Assembly (NCBI RefSeq): GCF_015477765.1
Contig: NZ_JADLQQ010000002.1
Location: forward strand, 558,001-622,000
Direction of reading: 5' to 3'
DNA: 64,000 nt
From: Nocardia transvalensis
Lineage (GTDB): Bacteria; Actinomycetota; Actinomycetes; Mycobacteriales; Mycobacteriaceae
In this document: one piece after another, positions 8,331-17,065 of the stretch
Layout: each line of letters begins with the position of its first letter
Numbering within the stretch: the stretch's first letter is position 1
Notes under the pieces: generated by a model
What the model was told of the DNA's origin: nothing
Databases searched by the model: none
Seen by the model: only the letters and a program-made list of their open reading frames with translations
Translations under genes and position numbers: made by a program

Positions 8331-10866
8331 CTTCGCCTTCCTGTTCATCCGGAGTAGTGGCGTTGCGGGGCTCGGGAGTGGCCCGGCGCCCTTGCCGGGT
8401 GCCATTCTCTATGGCGGACATCAGATCTCGCGCTTGTTCGGCCGAACGTGGCCGCTGCGGCGCAGCTTCGGTATTCGGCTGCTCCGCCAGTTCCGGGGCC
8501 AGACTGGCCTGCCGGCGCCGCTTCGGCAGCGGCGGGCGGGAGTCCTGCCCGGTATAGAACGACCGGGCCTGCGAATCGGGGTGAGCCGACCGGGCCTGCG
8601 AATCGGGATGAGCCGACCGGGCCTGCGAATCGGAGTGCGACGGCCGAGCCTGCGAATCGGGATGAGCCGACCGGGCCTGCGAATCGGAGTGCGACGGCCG
8701 AGCCTGCGGATCGAGGTGGGACGGCTGGGCCTGCGGGTCCGCATAGGACGGGCGGGACAGCGGGTCCGGGTATGCCGTGCGCTCCGGGGCGCGGTGGCGC
8801 GGCTGCGGCTCCTCGCGTTCCGGTTCCGGCGGCGGCAGCGTGGCCAGAGCCGTTGGGGCGGGCGATGTTTCGACGGCCGGGACCACCGGAATCTGACCGC
8901 TGCTCGGCGGTTCGGGGCGCCGCGCGGACACCCGCTCCGGCAGATGGTCGGCCATCGACACATCGGTGGTGATGAGCGCGGTCGGAATCAGCACGATGGC
9001 GCGCACGCCGCCGTAATCGGATTCGGCCAGCCGCACCGAGATGCCGTGCCGCACGCCCAGCTGGGCGACCACGAACAGGCCCATGCGCGAATCCTCCGAC
9101 AGCGTGGCGACGCCGAAATCCGGTGGATTGCGCAGCATTTCGTTGGCGCGTTCGAGTTCGGCGGTGGGCATGCCCATGCCCTGGTCGCTGATCTCCACCA
9201 CGACGCCCTTGCCGACGATGGTGCCGGTGACCTCCACCCGCGATTGCGGCGGGGAGAAGGTGGTGGCGTTGTCGACCAGTTCGGCGAGCAGGTGGATGAG
9301 GTCGGCCACGACGGCGCCGACGACGAACACCTGCGGCATCCGCGCGGTACGGACCCGGGCGTAGTCGAGGGTCTCACCGATGGCGCTGCGCACCAGCTCC
9401 ACCAGCGGCACCGGCCGCCGCCACTGCCGGCCCGGCTGACCGCCGCCGAGAATGATCAGGTTCTCGGCGTTGCGGCGCTCGCGGGTGGCCAGGTGATCGA
9501 GCTTGAAGAAGATCTCCAGCAGCGCCGGATCTTCCTGCTTCTGTTCGGCGTCGTCGAGGACCTCGAGCTGGCGGTGCACCACCATCTGGCTGCGGTGGGC
9601 GATATTGAGGAATACCGCGCGCACACCCTCGCGGGTGCGGGACTCGGTGACCGCGGCCGCCACGGCGGCGGTATGGGCCTGGTTGAACGCCTTGGCCACC
9701 GAGCCGATCTCGTCGTGGCCGAAATCCAGATGTGCCGCTTCGGTTTCGGGGTCGACATCCTCGCCCTCGGACAGCTTGCGCATCGTCTCCGGCAGCCGGA
9801 CCTCGGCCAGCGCCAGGGTTTCGGTGCGCAGCCGCTTGAGGCGGCCGATGAGCCGGTTGGCCAGCCACAGCGAGCCGAGGAACGCCACCACGGCCAGGGC
9901 CAGGATGCCGATACCGGCCCACAGGGCGCGAGTGGCGGTGCGGTCACCGTCGACAACGGCGACGTGGTTGGCGTGGTCGTTCTGGACCTGCCACACCTCG
10001 AGCATCTGCCGGTTCACCTGGTCGGCGGCGGCCCGCCATTCCGGAATGCTGATCGGCAGCGAGGGTTCGGCGCCGGCCTTGCTCGGGCCGGGCGGATGGA
10101 TGATGTAGTCCTCCATGGTCGCCAGCTGCTGCCAGGCCGGGGAGTCGACCACCGTCTTGACGCGCTCGCCCTGGTCGCCGCCGAGATCGGTGGCCAGCAG
10201 CGGCAATTCGGTGCGGTAGTAGCCGACCAGGTTGCGATATTCGGCCTGCATCGGCGCGGGCAGGCCCGAGCCGTTGACCGCGGCCGCGGTGAGCGCGGCG
10301 ACGCGGGAGTTGGCGTCCATGGCGCGCAGCACGCGCAGCGAGTGCGCCAGTTCGGTGGCGACGGCCGCGTCGGGGGCGTCCTTGGCGGTGATCTCGGTGC
10401 CCAGTTCGACGCCGGTGAGGATCTTGGTGTAGGCGCCGTAGGTGTCCGGGACCGGAATCAGCCCGGCGTCGACGGCACCGCGCAACTGGGGCAGCTGCTT
10501 CCTCAGCGTGTCGAAACCGCCGAGGTCGGGCCCCATCTTGTCGGCGTCGGTCTCGAGGATCTGGCCCTCGATACTGGCCATATCGCGAAGCGCGTTGTCG
10601 AGCCGCTGCCGCGCCGCGCCCAGTCCCACGGGATCGGGTGCGCCGGACAGCTGCCACAGCGAGAGCAGGCGTTCCTGCTCCACCGACGCGATCAGTTCGC
10701 GGGTGTGTTTGTTGGCGCCTTCCAGGATGGCCGCCCAGTCCCTGGCATGCTGTCCTTCCCGTACCAAGTAACCCGCCGCGCCCACACCGATCACGAGCAG
10801 GGCCAAGCTCGGGACGAGTGCGATCGCGAGAATTCGGGCCCTAATACCTAGCCTCGCTCTCAGCAT
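8308..10866 (-). CDS. cvnA: Conservon sensor histidine-kinase-like protein CvnA with nitrate/nitrite-sensing domain
   Basis: An 852-residue membrane sensor. A first transmembrane helix (ILAIALVPSLALLVIGVGAAGYL) is followed by an extracytoplasmic helical NIT-type domain to about residue 310, a second membrane helix (GIGILALAVVAFLGSLWLANRLI), a HAMP-like linker and a GHKL ATPase domain with N box ELVDNATTFSPP and G1 box DQGMGMP. The final 190 residues are low-complexity and contain seven 9-residue repeats rich in S, H, D, Q and A. The ATG at 10866 is chosen because upstream residues are not family-like, although no clear Shine-Dalgarno is visible. It is the first gene of the conservon. Confidence 0.9.
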   Translation of the reverse strand: MLRARLGIRARILAIALVPSLALLVIGVGAAGYLVREGQHARDWAAILEGANKHTRELIASVEQERLLSLWQLSGAPDPVGLGAARQRLDNALRDMASIEGQILETDADKMGPDLGGFDTLRKQLPQLRGAVDAGLIPVPDTYGAYTKILTGVELGTEITAKDAPDAAVATELAHSLRVLRAMDANSRVAALTAAAVNGSGLPAPMQAEYRNLVGYYRTELPLLATDLGGDQGERVKTVVDSPAWQQLATMEDYIIHPPGPSKAGAEPSLPISIPEWRAAADQVNRQMLEVWQVQNDHANHVAVVDGDRTATRALWAGIGILALAVVAFLGSLWLANRLIGRLKRLRTETLALAEVRLPETMRKLSEGEDVDPETEAAHLDFGHDEIGSVAKAFNQAHTAAVAAAVTESRTREGVRAVFLNIAHRSQMVVHRQLEVLDDAEQKQEDPALLEIFFKLDHLATRERRNAENLIILGGGQPGRQWRRPVPLVELVRSAIGETLDYARVRTARMPQVFVVGAVVADLIHLLAELVDNATTFSPPQSRVEVTGTIVGKGVVVEISDQGMGMPTAELERANEMLRNPPDFGVATLSEDSRMGLFVVAQLGVRHGISVRLAESDYGGVRAIVLIPTALITTDVSMADHLPERVSARRPEPPSSGQIPVVPAVETSPAPTALATLPPPEPEREEPQPRHRAPERTAYPDPLSRPSYADPQAQPSHLDPQARPSHSDSQARSAHPDSQARPSHSDSQARSAHPDSQARSAHPDSQARSFYTGQDSRPPLPKRRRQASLAPELAEQPNTEAAPQRPRSAEQARDLMSAIENGTRQGRRATPEPRNATTPDEQEGEGDLFQRR
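8561..8749. repeat. 27-bp tandem repeat inside the cvnA tail
   Basis: Seven in-frame 27-bp units (consensus begins GACCGGGCCTGCGAATCGGG on the plus strand) encode alternating 9-residue units such as SDSQARSAH and SDSQARPSH. The left four or five units are nearly identical and the right ones diverge, which suggests recent expansion. The multiple of three keeps the frame intact whatever the copy number. Confidence 0.85.
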
Positions 10867-11111
10867 CGGCACAAAATATCTGCTGACGGTACGGTTTGCC
10901 ACTCGGTCTCGTTGAGCGAGACCGGATTTGACACCTGTCCTGCAGTTATGCATCAACCACGTTCCGGGTCACGTTGTTTCGTAACCCTATGTCGCCGCTG
11001 GCCGCTTCCAGGCCGATCGACTACCGACCTTGTCGGCCACCGCCTTTCCCTGTGGTGAAGTTGGCAGGCGCGGCACACCGGCTATTTCTCGGATTTCCGG
11101 CATTACCGACG

Positions 11112-11147
11112 CCCTGTATCCCGGCGCTGGGGCGCCGGGATACAGGG
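11112..11147. repeat. Intergenic hairpin, 16-bp stem
   Basis: CCCTGTATCCCGGCGC (11112-11127) and its exact complement (11132-11147) flank a 4-nt loop. It begins with CCCTG and ends with CAGGGAACCAA, like the element after mtnC, and marks the left side of the repeat block before gabD2. Confidence 0.8.
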
Positions 11148-11221
11148 AACCAAAGCAAGCACGCACCCGGCGGGAGGTAGCCCGAAGGAAGCGGCCCCCA
11201 ACCTCCATCCCCGTCCCCCTG

Positions 11222-11341
11222 TGGATCGGCCCCTCATTCCCTACACCTCGATGGGTCGGCCCTTCATTCCCTGCGTACCGGCGGGTCGCTCCTTCATTCC
11301 CTGCGTCCCGGTGGGTCGCTCCTTCATTCCCTGCATCCACG
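11222..11341. repeat. 30-bp tandem array, four units
   Basis: Four 30-bp units, each with the core CTTCATTCCCTGCG (first unit CCTCATTCCCTACA) followed by a YGGGTCG block. The last unit runs directly into the right-hand hairpin. The spacing is regular and the two central units are almost identical. It is not CRISPR-like because there are no unique spacers. Confidence 0.85.
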
Positions 11342-11366
11342 GCGCCCTGGCGCCGTGGATGCAGGG
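11329..11366. repeat. Intergenic hairpin, 18-bp stem
   Basis: CCCTGCATCCACGGCGCC (11329-11346) pairs exactly with 11349-11366 across a 2-nt gap. Its left arm is also the end of the fourth 30-bp unit, so hairpin and array share one sequence. It lies 83 bp before the gabD2 start. Confidence 0.85.
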
Positions 11367-11448
11367 TCTAGTCGGCACGGCATTGCCCCAACCGGTGATA
11401 GGCGTAGATTATGTGTATCGCACGGTTACTCACAAGTAGGAGGCGACG

Positions 11449-13002
11449 ATGCCGGTGCCGGAAGCCGCAGTGTTCGAGCGTCTGCGGGGGTTCGCGGCGG
11501 TCGACACCGCCCAGGAGCATGCGAGCCGGACGATCAGCGAGGTGTTCACCGGGCGTCCGCTGGGGGAGGTCCCGGTCGGCACGGTCGCCGATGTGAGCGC
11601 AGCCTTCGCGAAAGCCCGTGTCGCTCAGCAGGAATGGGCGGCGCGTTCGCCCAAGGAGCGGGCCGAGGTCTTCGAGCGCTACCGGGCCTTGGTGGTGGAC
11701 AATCGCGAATTCCTGATGGATGTCATCCAGGCGGAGACCGGCAAGGCGCGCTGGGCGGCCCAGGAAGAGATCATGGGCCTGATCTTCGCCGCCCGCTATT
11801 TCGCCCGCGTCACGCCCGAGTTGCTGGCCTCGCACAAGGTGGCGGGCGCGTTTCCGATTTTGAACCGGGCCGCCGTGCGCGCTCAGCCCAAGGGCGTGGT
11901 CGGGGTGATCGCGCCGTGGAACTATCCGATGCTGCTGTCGGTCGGCGATTCCATTCCGGCGCTGCTGGCCGGTAATGCGGTGATCGTGAAGCCCGACAGC
12001 CAGACGCCGTACTCGTCGCTGGCGAATGTGGAACTGTTCCGGCGGGCGGGACTGCCGCGGGACCTGCTGCAGGTGGTACCCGGTCCCGGCGGAGTGGTCG
12101 GCACGGCCATCGTGGATGCCTGCGACTATCTGATGTTCACCGGCTCCTCGGCCACCGGGCGGACGCTGGCCCAGCAGTGCGGCCGGCGGCTGATCGGTTT
12201 TTCCGCCGAACTGGGCGGCAAGAATCCGATGATCGTGACCCGTGGCGCCGATCTGGACAAGGCCGCGAAGGCCGCCGTGCGTGCCTGTTTCTCGAATGCC
12301 GGGCAGCTGTGCATCTCGATCGAGCGGCTCTATGTCGAACGGGCGGTCGCCGCGGCGTTCACCGAGAAATTCGTGGCGGCGGTCAAGGGCGCGAAACTCG
12401 GTGCCGCCTACGACTATTCGGCCGACATCGGCAGCCTGATCTCCGAGGCGCAGCTCGAGACCGTCACCAAACATGTTGCCGACGCGACCTCCAAGGGTGC
12501 CAAGGTGCTGGTCGGCGGCAACGCCCGCCCCGATATCGGGCCGCTGTTCTTCGAACCGACCGTCCTGGCCGAGGTCACCGACGAGATGGAGTGCGGTCGC
12601 AACGAAACCTTCGGCCCGCTCGTGTCGATCTATCCCGTGGCCGACGTGGAGGAGGCCATCGTCCGCGCCAACGACACCGAATACGGTCTCAATGCCAGCG
12701 TCTGGGCGGCCACCAAGGCCGAGGGCGAGCGCATCGCCGAACGCCTGCACGCCGGCACGGTCTGCGTCGACGAGGGCTACGCACCCGCGTGGGGCACCAC
12801 GGGCGCCCCGATGGGCGGTATGGGCATTTCCGGAGTGGGCCGCCGCCACGGCCCCGACGGCCTGCTGAAGTTCACCGAACCGCAGACGGTCGTCGTCACC
12901 CGCTTCCTGAATCTCGATGCGCCCTGGGGCATTCCGCAGGACAAGTGGCAGCCGTTCCTGATGACGATCGCCCGCGTGATCCGCTTCCTACCCGGCCGCT
13001 GA
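11449..13002 (+). CDS. gabD2: Succinate-semialdehyde dehydrogenase, GabD2 type
   Basis: A 517-residue aldehyde dehydrogenase that oxidises succinate semialdehyde to succinate with NAD(P)+. The sequence follows mycobacterial GabD2 closely from the N-terminus (EVFTGRPL, VGTVADV, QAETGKARWAAQEEI) through the catalytic region. Asn157 (PWNYP), general base Glu254 (ELGGKNP) and nucleophile Cys288 (AGQLCISIER) are present. AGGAGG lies 6 nt before the ATG. In mycobacteria this enzyme works in an alternative route from alpha-ketoglutarate to succinate; that role is inherited here by inference. It stands alone and converges on a secreted lipase gene. Confidence 0.92.
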   Translation: MPVPEAAVFERLRGFAAVDTAQEHASRTISEVFTGRPLGEVPVGTVADVSAAFAKARVAQQEWAARSPKERAEVFERYRALVVDNREFLMDVIQAETGKARWAAQEEIMGLIFAARYFARVTPELLASHKVAGAFPILNRAAVRAQPKGVVGVIAPWNYPMLLSVGDSIPALLAGNAVIVKPDSQTPYSSLANVELFRRAGLPRDLLQVVPGPGGVVGTAIVDACDYLMFTGSSATGRTLAQQCGRRLIGFSAELGGKNPMIVTRGADLDKAAKAAVRACFSNAGQLCISIERLYVERAVAAAFTEKFVAAVKGAKLGAAYDYSADIGSLISEAQLETVTKHVADATSKGAKVLVGGNARPDIGPLFFEPTVLAEVTDEMECGRNETFGPLVSIYPVADVEEAIVRANDTEYGLNASVWAATKAEGERIAERLHAGTVCVDEGYAPAWGTTGAPMGGMGISGVGRRHGPDGLLKFTEPQTVVVTRFLNLDAPWGIPQDKWQPFLMTIARVIRFLPGR

Positions 13003-13011
13003 CCACAGAGC

Positions 13012-13117
13012 GGGTCAGCGGCAAGCGGGCGGGAACCGGGTCAGCGGTAGTGCAGGCCGGGCCGGGTCAACGGCGATGCAGGCGGGGAGCGGGGTAGCAG
13101 GAATGCGGGCGGAGAGC
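13012..13117. repeat. 26-bp degenerate tandem repeat between convergent genes
   Basis: Four units of 26, 26, 28 and 26 bp beginning GGGTCAGCGG (13012), GGGTCAGCGG (13038), GGGTCAACGG (13064) and GGGTAGCAGG (13092), each ending in a G-rich block. They fill nearly the whole gap between gabD2 and the lipase gene. No hairpin is associated, unlike the other arrays in this window. Confidence 0.7.
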
Positions 13118-13119
13118 GG

Positions 13120-14403
13120 TCAGCGGGCGAAGCGAGCGTCGACCCAGGTGAGGGCGTCGTTGTAGGAATCCTCCAGGACTTCGCGGTGGTCGGCGCCCCG
13201 GTAGGTGCGGTACTCGACAGGCTGGCCGGTGAGGCGCTGCTGGGCGACCATGGCGTCGGTCGCGAGCGGGGACACGATCGTGTCGCTGCGGCCCTGCAGG
13301 ACCAGCAGCGGCGCGGTGAAGGTCAGGCCGCTGGGCTCGTTTTCATCGAGAACCCTGGTCAGGGCCTTGGCGTCGGCGTCACGGGCGAAAACCTCGTCGG
13401 GCCGCAACCCACCCCAGGAATCGCGGGCGCGCAGCTGGCCGATGCAGCGATCGTCGGCCTGGGGGAGCAGGCCCAGGGCTTTCGGCGTCAAGAACGCGCC
13501 GGGGTCGATGTCGGCGGCGGTCTGGGCGCCGCGGATCAACAGCGGGAGGAAGGACGCGCCGCCGGTGGCGATCGAGCCGAGCCGCTCGCTGGTGCCGGTG
13601 GCGGTGGCGATGGAATCGAGCGCCTCGGCAGCGCCGAGGCGGGTGGCCACCGCCGCGGCATGGACGGTGAGACCGATATGGGAGGCGGGCGCCAAGGCCA
13701 CCGAACCCAGCAACTGCAGCTGCGGCGCCCACTGCTGGGCTCGCGCGTCGGTGAAGATCGCCGCCTGCCCACCCTGCGAGTGCCCCATCGCGACCCAGCG
13801 CGTGCCGATCTGGGGGTCGACCTCGCGCGCGGCGAGGGCCATATCGGCGACCGCGCGCTGCTCGGCCTCGCCGATGAGATAGCCGTGCCCGCCCGCGGTG
13901 CCCAGCCCCTGATAATCGGTCTGCGCCACCGCATATCCGGCGGCCACCCACCGGGCCTGCACGCTGCGCACCAGCGCGGTGTAGTCGTGGGCGGGGTAGT
14001 CGGGGCCGCTGTCGCGCGAGGGTGCGCAGATATCGGCGACGCCGGTGGTGCCGTGCGCCCAGGAGATCAGCGGCCAACCGCCCTCCGGAGCCTGTCCAGG
14101 CGGCACCGCGAGAGTGCCCGAGACCGCGACCGAGTGCCCCTGCGCATCCACCGATCGGTACAGCACCAGATAGTTCCGTGCCCCGGGGACTCCCGGTTCG
14201 CCGGTCAGCGGACGCATCCAGATCACCGACCCGTGTGCTCCCGCGACGAGTTCGGCTGGGGGCGAATAGAATTCGAGTCCAGCCGGAGCAGCGGGCACCC
14301 CGTCGGCTGCCGCCGGACCCGCGGCCACCGCGACGGCCAGCGCCACCGCTACCCCCGCCACCGTCCCTCGGACGCGCCGCCCGAAAGTCCCCTTATCGCC
14401 CAC
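13120..14403 (-). CDS. Secreted lipase-family alpha/beta hydrolase
   Basis: A 427-residue exported hydrolase of the actinobacterial secretory lipase family, probably acting on acylglycerols or other esters outside the cell. A signal peptide is clear (basic GRRVRG, then a hydrophobic stretch ending AAGPAAADG). The nucleophile elbow is GHSQGGQAA, the acid lies in LVLQGRSDTIVSP, and the histidine in YRGADHREVL. The GTG at 14403 has TGGAGG 7 nt upstream; a GTG at 14451 lacks such a site. It follows the PEBP lipoprotein gene by 66 bp on the same strand. Confidence 0.85.
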   Translation of the reverse strand: MGDKGTFGRRVRGTVAGVAVALAVAVAAGPAAADGVPAAPAGLEFYSPPAELVAGAHGSVIWMRPLTGEPGVPGARNYLVLYRSVDAQGHSVAVSGTLAVPPGQAPEGGWPLISWAHGTTGVADICAPSRDSGPDYPAHDYTALVRSVQARWVAAGYAVAQTDYQGLGTAGGHGYLIGEAEQRAVADMALAAREVDPQIGTRWVAMGHSQGGQAAIFTDARAQQWAPQLQLLGSVALAPASHIGLTVHAAAVATRLGAAEALDSIATATGTSERLGSIATGGASFLPLLIRGAQTAADIDPGAFLTPKALGLLPQADDRCIGQLRARDSWGGLRPDEVFARDADAKALTRVLDENEPSGLTFTAPLLVLQGRSDTIVSPLATDAMVAQQRLTGQPVEYRTYRGADHREVLEDSYNDALTWVDARFAR

Positions 14404-14469
14404 TGCCGCACCTCCACATTGCTCCGGCACGGCAACCAGGGCCGGGCCCACTCCGACGGTACAAGAGCA

Positions 14470-15048
14470 TCAGCGGGAGTAGGTACCGACCAGTCGGCCC
14501 TCGGCGATGGCGGCCTGTTCGATCGCGGCCCGCGCGCGGTCGGGCGGGGTGTCCGGGGACAGTGAGAGCCTGTTCGGCAGGGCGTACATGGTGAAGCGGT
14601 AGTGGTGTACGCCCGTTCCGGGCGGCGGGCAGGGGGCCACGTAGTCGGTTCGACCGGCGCTGTTGCGCAGGACGGTGCCGGGCGCGGGTGTCTGCCCTTG
14701 CTCGACCGAGGTGGTGGTGGCGGGAATGTCGATGACGACCCAGTGGGTGAACGGACCGTTCGGCGCGTCCGGGTCATCGACGATCAAGGCCATCCGAGCC
14801 GTTTCCGGCGGTGTCGTCCAGAGCAGCGGCGGCGGCTCGTTCGTTCCGGTGCAGGTGTATTCGGTCGGAATGGTCGATCCGTCGCTGAAAGCGCTACTGG
14901 TGACCCGAATCTCGTGCGTCGGGGGAGTGCTGGTCTGCGAAGGTGCGGTCGTGGCCGTTTCCGTCGCAGACGTGCCGCGCTCGGCGCAGGCCGCCAGTGC
15001 CAGCGCCGAGGCGGCAACGGATGCCAGGCGAATCCGTTTGGCGGTCAT
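14470..15048 (-). CDS. YbhB/YbcL-family (PEBP-like) lipoprotein
   Basis: A 192-residue phosphatidylethanolamine-binding-protein fold lipoprotein. The signal peptide ends in a lipobox, LALAACAE, followed by a Ser/Thr/Pro-rich linker. The PEBP core begins near residue 47 (IRVTSSAFSDGSTIPTEYTC) and has the ligand-site blocks DDPDAPNGPFTHWVV and GVHHYRFTMYAL. Family members bind phospholipid head groups or act as inhibitors; the ligand is unknown. Its ATG overlaps the stop of the DUF779 gene (ATGA), tying an extracellular protein to an aldehyde dehydrogenase operon. Confidence 0.88.
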   Translation of the reverse strand: MTAKRIRLASVAASALALAACAERGTSATETATTAPSQTSTPPTHEIRVTSSAFSDGSTIPTEYTCTGTNEPPPLLWTTPPETARMALIVDDPDAPNGPFTHWVVIDIPATTTSVEQGQTPAPGTVLRNSAGRTDYVAPCPPPGTGVHHYRFTMYALPNRLSLSPDTPPDRARAAIEQAAIAEGRLVGTYSR

Positions 15049-15455
15049 GGTCCGACACTAGACCCGCCCATATCGGCTCCGGTGCGAATCGGCTGTGCCG
15101 CCAACGCTTTCACCTCCTCATCGGTGAACAACCGAGAGCGAATGAGGAAACGCACCCCCTCCGGCGCTTCCAAGGAGAAACCGCTGCCGCGGCCGGGCAC
15201 CACATCCACGGTCAGGTGGGTGTGGCGCCAGTACTCGAACTGGTCGGCACTCATCCAGAACGGGATATCGCCCTTCAGATGTCCGAGCAGGACATCGGCC
15301 GCCCCGACCCGGAATTCACCCTGCGGATAGCACATGGGCGAACTCCCGTCACAGCATCCGCCGGACTGATGGAACATCACCGGCCCGTGCCGCTCGACCA
15401 ATTGGCCGAGCAGCCGGGCCGCGGCCTCGGTGATGTCGATGCGCGAGACCGCCAT
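15045..15455 (-). CDS. DUF779 protein, aldehyde dehydrogenase companion
   Basis: A 136-residue DUF779 protein. It has a striking cysteine cluster, SGGCCDGSSPMCY, that could bind a metal, and later the conserved GDIPFWMSADQFEYWRHTHLTVDVVPGRGSGFSLE. DUF779 genes regularly follow AldB/ExaC-type aldehyde dehydrogenases in Actinobacteria and Proteobacteria, but their function is unknown. The ATG shares one base with the dehydrogenase stop codon (TGATG), and the stop overlaps the PEBP gene. A longer upstream frame is a shadow of the dehydrogenase. Confidence 0.9.
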   Translation of the reverse strand: MAVSRIDITEAAARLLGQLVERHGPVMFHQSGGCCDGSSPMCYPQGEFRVGAADVLLGHLKGDIPFWMSADQFEYWRHTHLTVDVVPGRGSGFSLEAPEGVRFLIRSRLFTDEEVKALAAQPIRTGADMGGSSVGP

Positions 15456-16972
15456 CAGAAGAATCCGAGTTTCTGTGCCGAATAGCTGACCAGCAGATTC
15501 TTGGTCTGCTGGTAGTGATCGAGCATCATGGCGTGGTTCTCGCGCCCGATGCCGGACTTCTTGTAGCCGCCGAACGCCGCATGCGCAGGGTAGGCGTGGT
15601 AGCAGTTGGTCCACACCCGTCCCGCCTTGATGGCGCGGCCCATCCGATAGGCGGTATTCATATCGCGGGTCCACACACCCGCGCCGAGTCCGTAGAGGGT
15701 GTCGTTGGCAATGGTCAGCGCCTCGTCCACGGTCTCGAAGCGGGTCACCGACACCACCGGCCCGAAGATCTCCTCCTGGAAGATCCGCATATCGTTGCGT
15801 CCCTCGAAGATCGTCGGCTCGATGTAGAAGCCGTTGGGGAATTCCTCGACCTTGCGCATACCGCCGCCGGTGAGAATCTTCGCCCCTTCTTTACGGCCGA
15901 TATCGATATAGGACATGATCTTCTCGTATTGATCGTTGCTGGCCTGCGCGCCGATCATGGTGGCCTCGTCGAGCGGGTTACCGCCGGTGATATTGCGGGT
16001 GCGCTCGATACAGCGGGCGAGGAAATCGTCGTAGATCGCGGAGTGCACCAATGCCCGCGACGGGCACGTGCACACCTCGCCCTGGTTCAGAGCGAACATC
16101 ACGAAGCCCTCCACCGCCTTGTCGAGGAATTCGTCGTCGGCGGCCGTGACATCGGGCAGGAAGATATTGGGGCTCTTACCACCCAGCTCCAGCGTGACCG
16201 GAATGATGTTCTCGCTGGCGTACTGCATGATCAGTCGCCCGGTGGTGGTCTCTCCGGTGAACGCCACCTTGGCCACCCGCGAGCTCGAGGCGAGGGGTTT
16301 ACCCGCCTCGACGCCGAATCCGTTGACCACGTTCACAACACCGGGCGGCAGCAGATCCGCGATCAACTCCATCACCAGCAGCAGCGACGCCGGGGTCTGC
16401 TCGGCCGGTTTGATGACCGCGCAGTTCCCCGCCGCCAGCGCGGGTGCCAACTTCCAGGCGGCCATCAGAATCGGGAAGTTCCACGGGATGATCTGTCCGA
16501 CCACACCCAGCGGCTCGTGGAAGTGATAGGCGATGGTATCGGCGTCGATCTCGGAGATCCGGCCCTCCTGTGCGCGAATCGCGCCCGCGAAGTAGCGGAA
16601 ATGGTCGATGGCCAGTGGAATATCGGCGGCCAGGGTCTCGCGGACGGGTTTACCGTTCTCCCAGGTCTCGGCGACGGCCAGGCGTTCCAGATTGGCCTCG
16701 ATCCGATCGGCGATCTTGTTGAGGAGATTGGCTCGCTCGGTGACCGAGGTGACGCCCCATGCCTCGGCGGCGGCGTGCGCGGCGTCGAGTGCCAGGTCGA
16801 TGTCGGCGGCGGTGGAACGGGCTACCTCGCAAAAGGTTTCGCCATCGACGGGGGATGGGTTCTCGAAATACCGGCCCTCGACGGGAGCCCGCCACTCGCC
16901 GCCGATGAAATTGTCGTAGCGCCGGGCGAATTCGACGATACTGCCGTCGGTGCCGGGTTTGGCGTAGATCAT
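15455..16972 (-). CDS. Aldehyde dehydrogenase, AldB/ExaC (acetaldehyde) type
   Basis: A 505-residue NAD-dependent aldehyde dehydrogenase. It has [21 protein letters not shown], general base Glu262 ([10 protein letters not shown]) and the active-site block [11 protein letters not shown] (Cys301), which is diagnostic for the AldB/ExaC group that oxidises acetaldehyde and other short or alcohol-derived aldehydes. It heads an overlapping operon with DUF779 and a PEBP lipoprotein. The GAF-domain regulator gene upstream on the same strand is the likely controller, and a 14-bp palindrome lies in the 93-bp gap. Confidence 0.92.
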   Translation of the reverse strand: MIYAKPGTDGSIVEFARRYDNFIGGEWRAPVEGRYFENPSPVDGETFCEVARSTAADIDLALDAAHAAAEAWGVTSVTERANLLNKIADRIEANLERLAVAETWENGKPVRETLAADIPLAIDHFRYFAGAIRAQEGRISEIDADTIAYHFHEPLGVVGQIIPWNFPILMAAWKLAPALAAGNCAVIKPAEQTPASLLLVMELIADLLPPGVVNVVNGFGVEAGKPLASSSRVAKVAFTGETTTGRLIMQYASENIIPVTLELGGKSPNIFLPDVTAADDEFLDKAVEGFVMFALNQGEVCTCPSRALVHSAIYDDFLARCIERTRNITGGNPLDEATMIGAQASNDQYEKIMSYIDIGRKEGAKILTGGGMRKVEEFPNGFYIEPTIFEGRNDMRIFQEEIFGPVVSVTRFETVDEALTIANDTLYGLGAGVWTRDMNTAYRMGRAIKAGRVWTNCYHAYPAHAAFGGYKKSGIGRENHAMMLDHYQQTKNLLVSYSAQKLGFF

Positions 16973-16998
16973 GGTGCTCGCTCCATGTTCGATCCTTC

Positions 16999-17012
16999 GT
17001 GACGGCCGTCAC
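16999..17012. promoter_or_regulatory. 14-bp palindrome before the aldehyde dehydrogenase operon
   Basis: GTGACGGCCGTCAC is a perfect palindrome 26 bp upstream of the dehydrogenase start and 53 bp after the stop of the regulator gene. It is the only strong symmetry in this short gap, so it is a candidate operator or activator site. Confidence 0.5.
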
Positions 17013-17065
17013 TATGGACCGGGCAGGTTGGCGAGAGGTTGGTGCGGTTCCGAGCCCGTGCGTCC

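Larger units (their letters stand above)
10867..11448. other. Long divergent intergenic region between cvnA and gabD2
   Basis: 582 bp without a credible gene; short frames here only reflect the tandem repeat. It contains one 16-bp hairpin, a four-unit 30-bp array and a second 18-bp hairpin. Promoters for the conservon (leftwards) and gabD2 (rightwards) must lie here, but none is strong enough to call. Confidence 0.5.

Noticed and set aside
11222..11341. CRISPR-like array
   Set aside because: Units are contiguous 30-bp repeats with no variable spacers and no cas genes anywhere in the window; it is a plain tandem array.
11368..12849. 493-codon open frame antisense to gabD2
   Set aside because: The plus strand encodes a complete aldehyde dehydrogenase with all catalytic residues; the antisense product has shadow composition.
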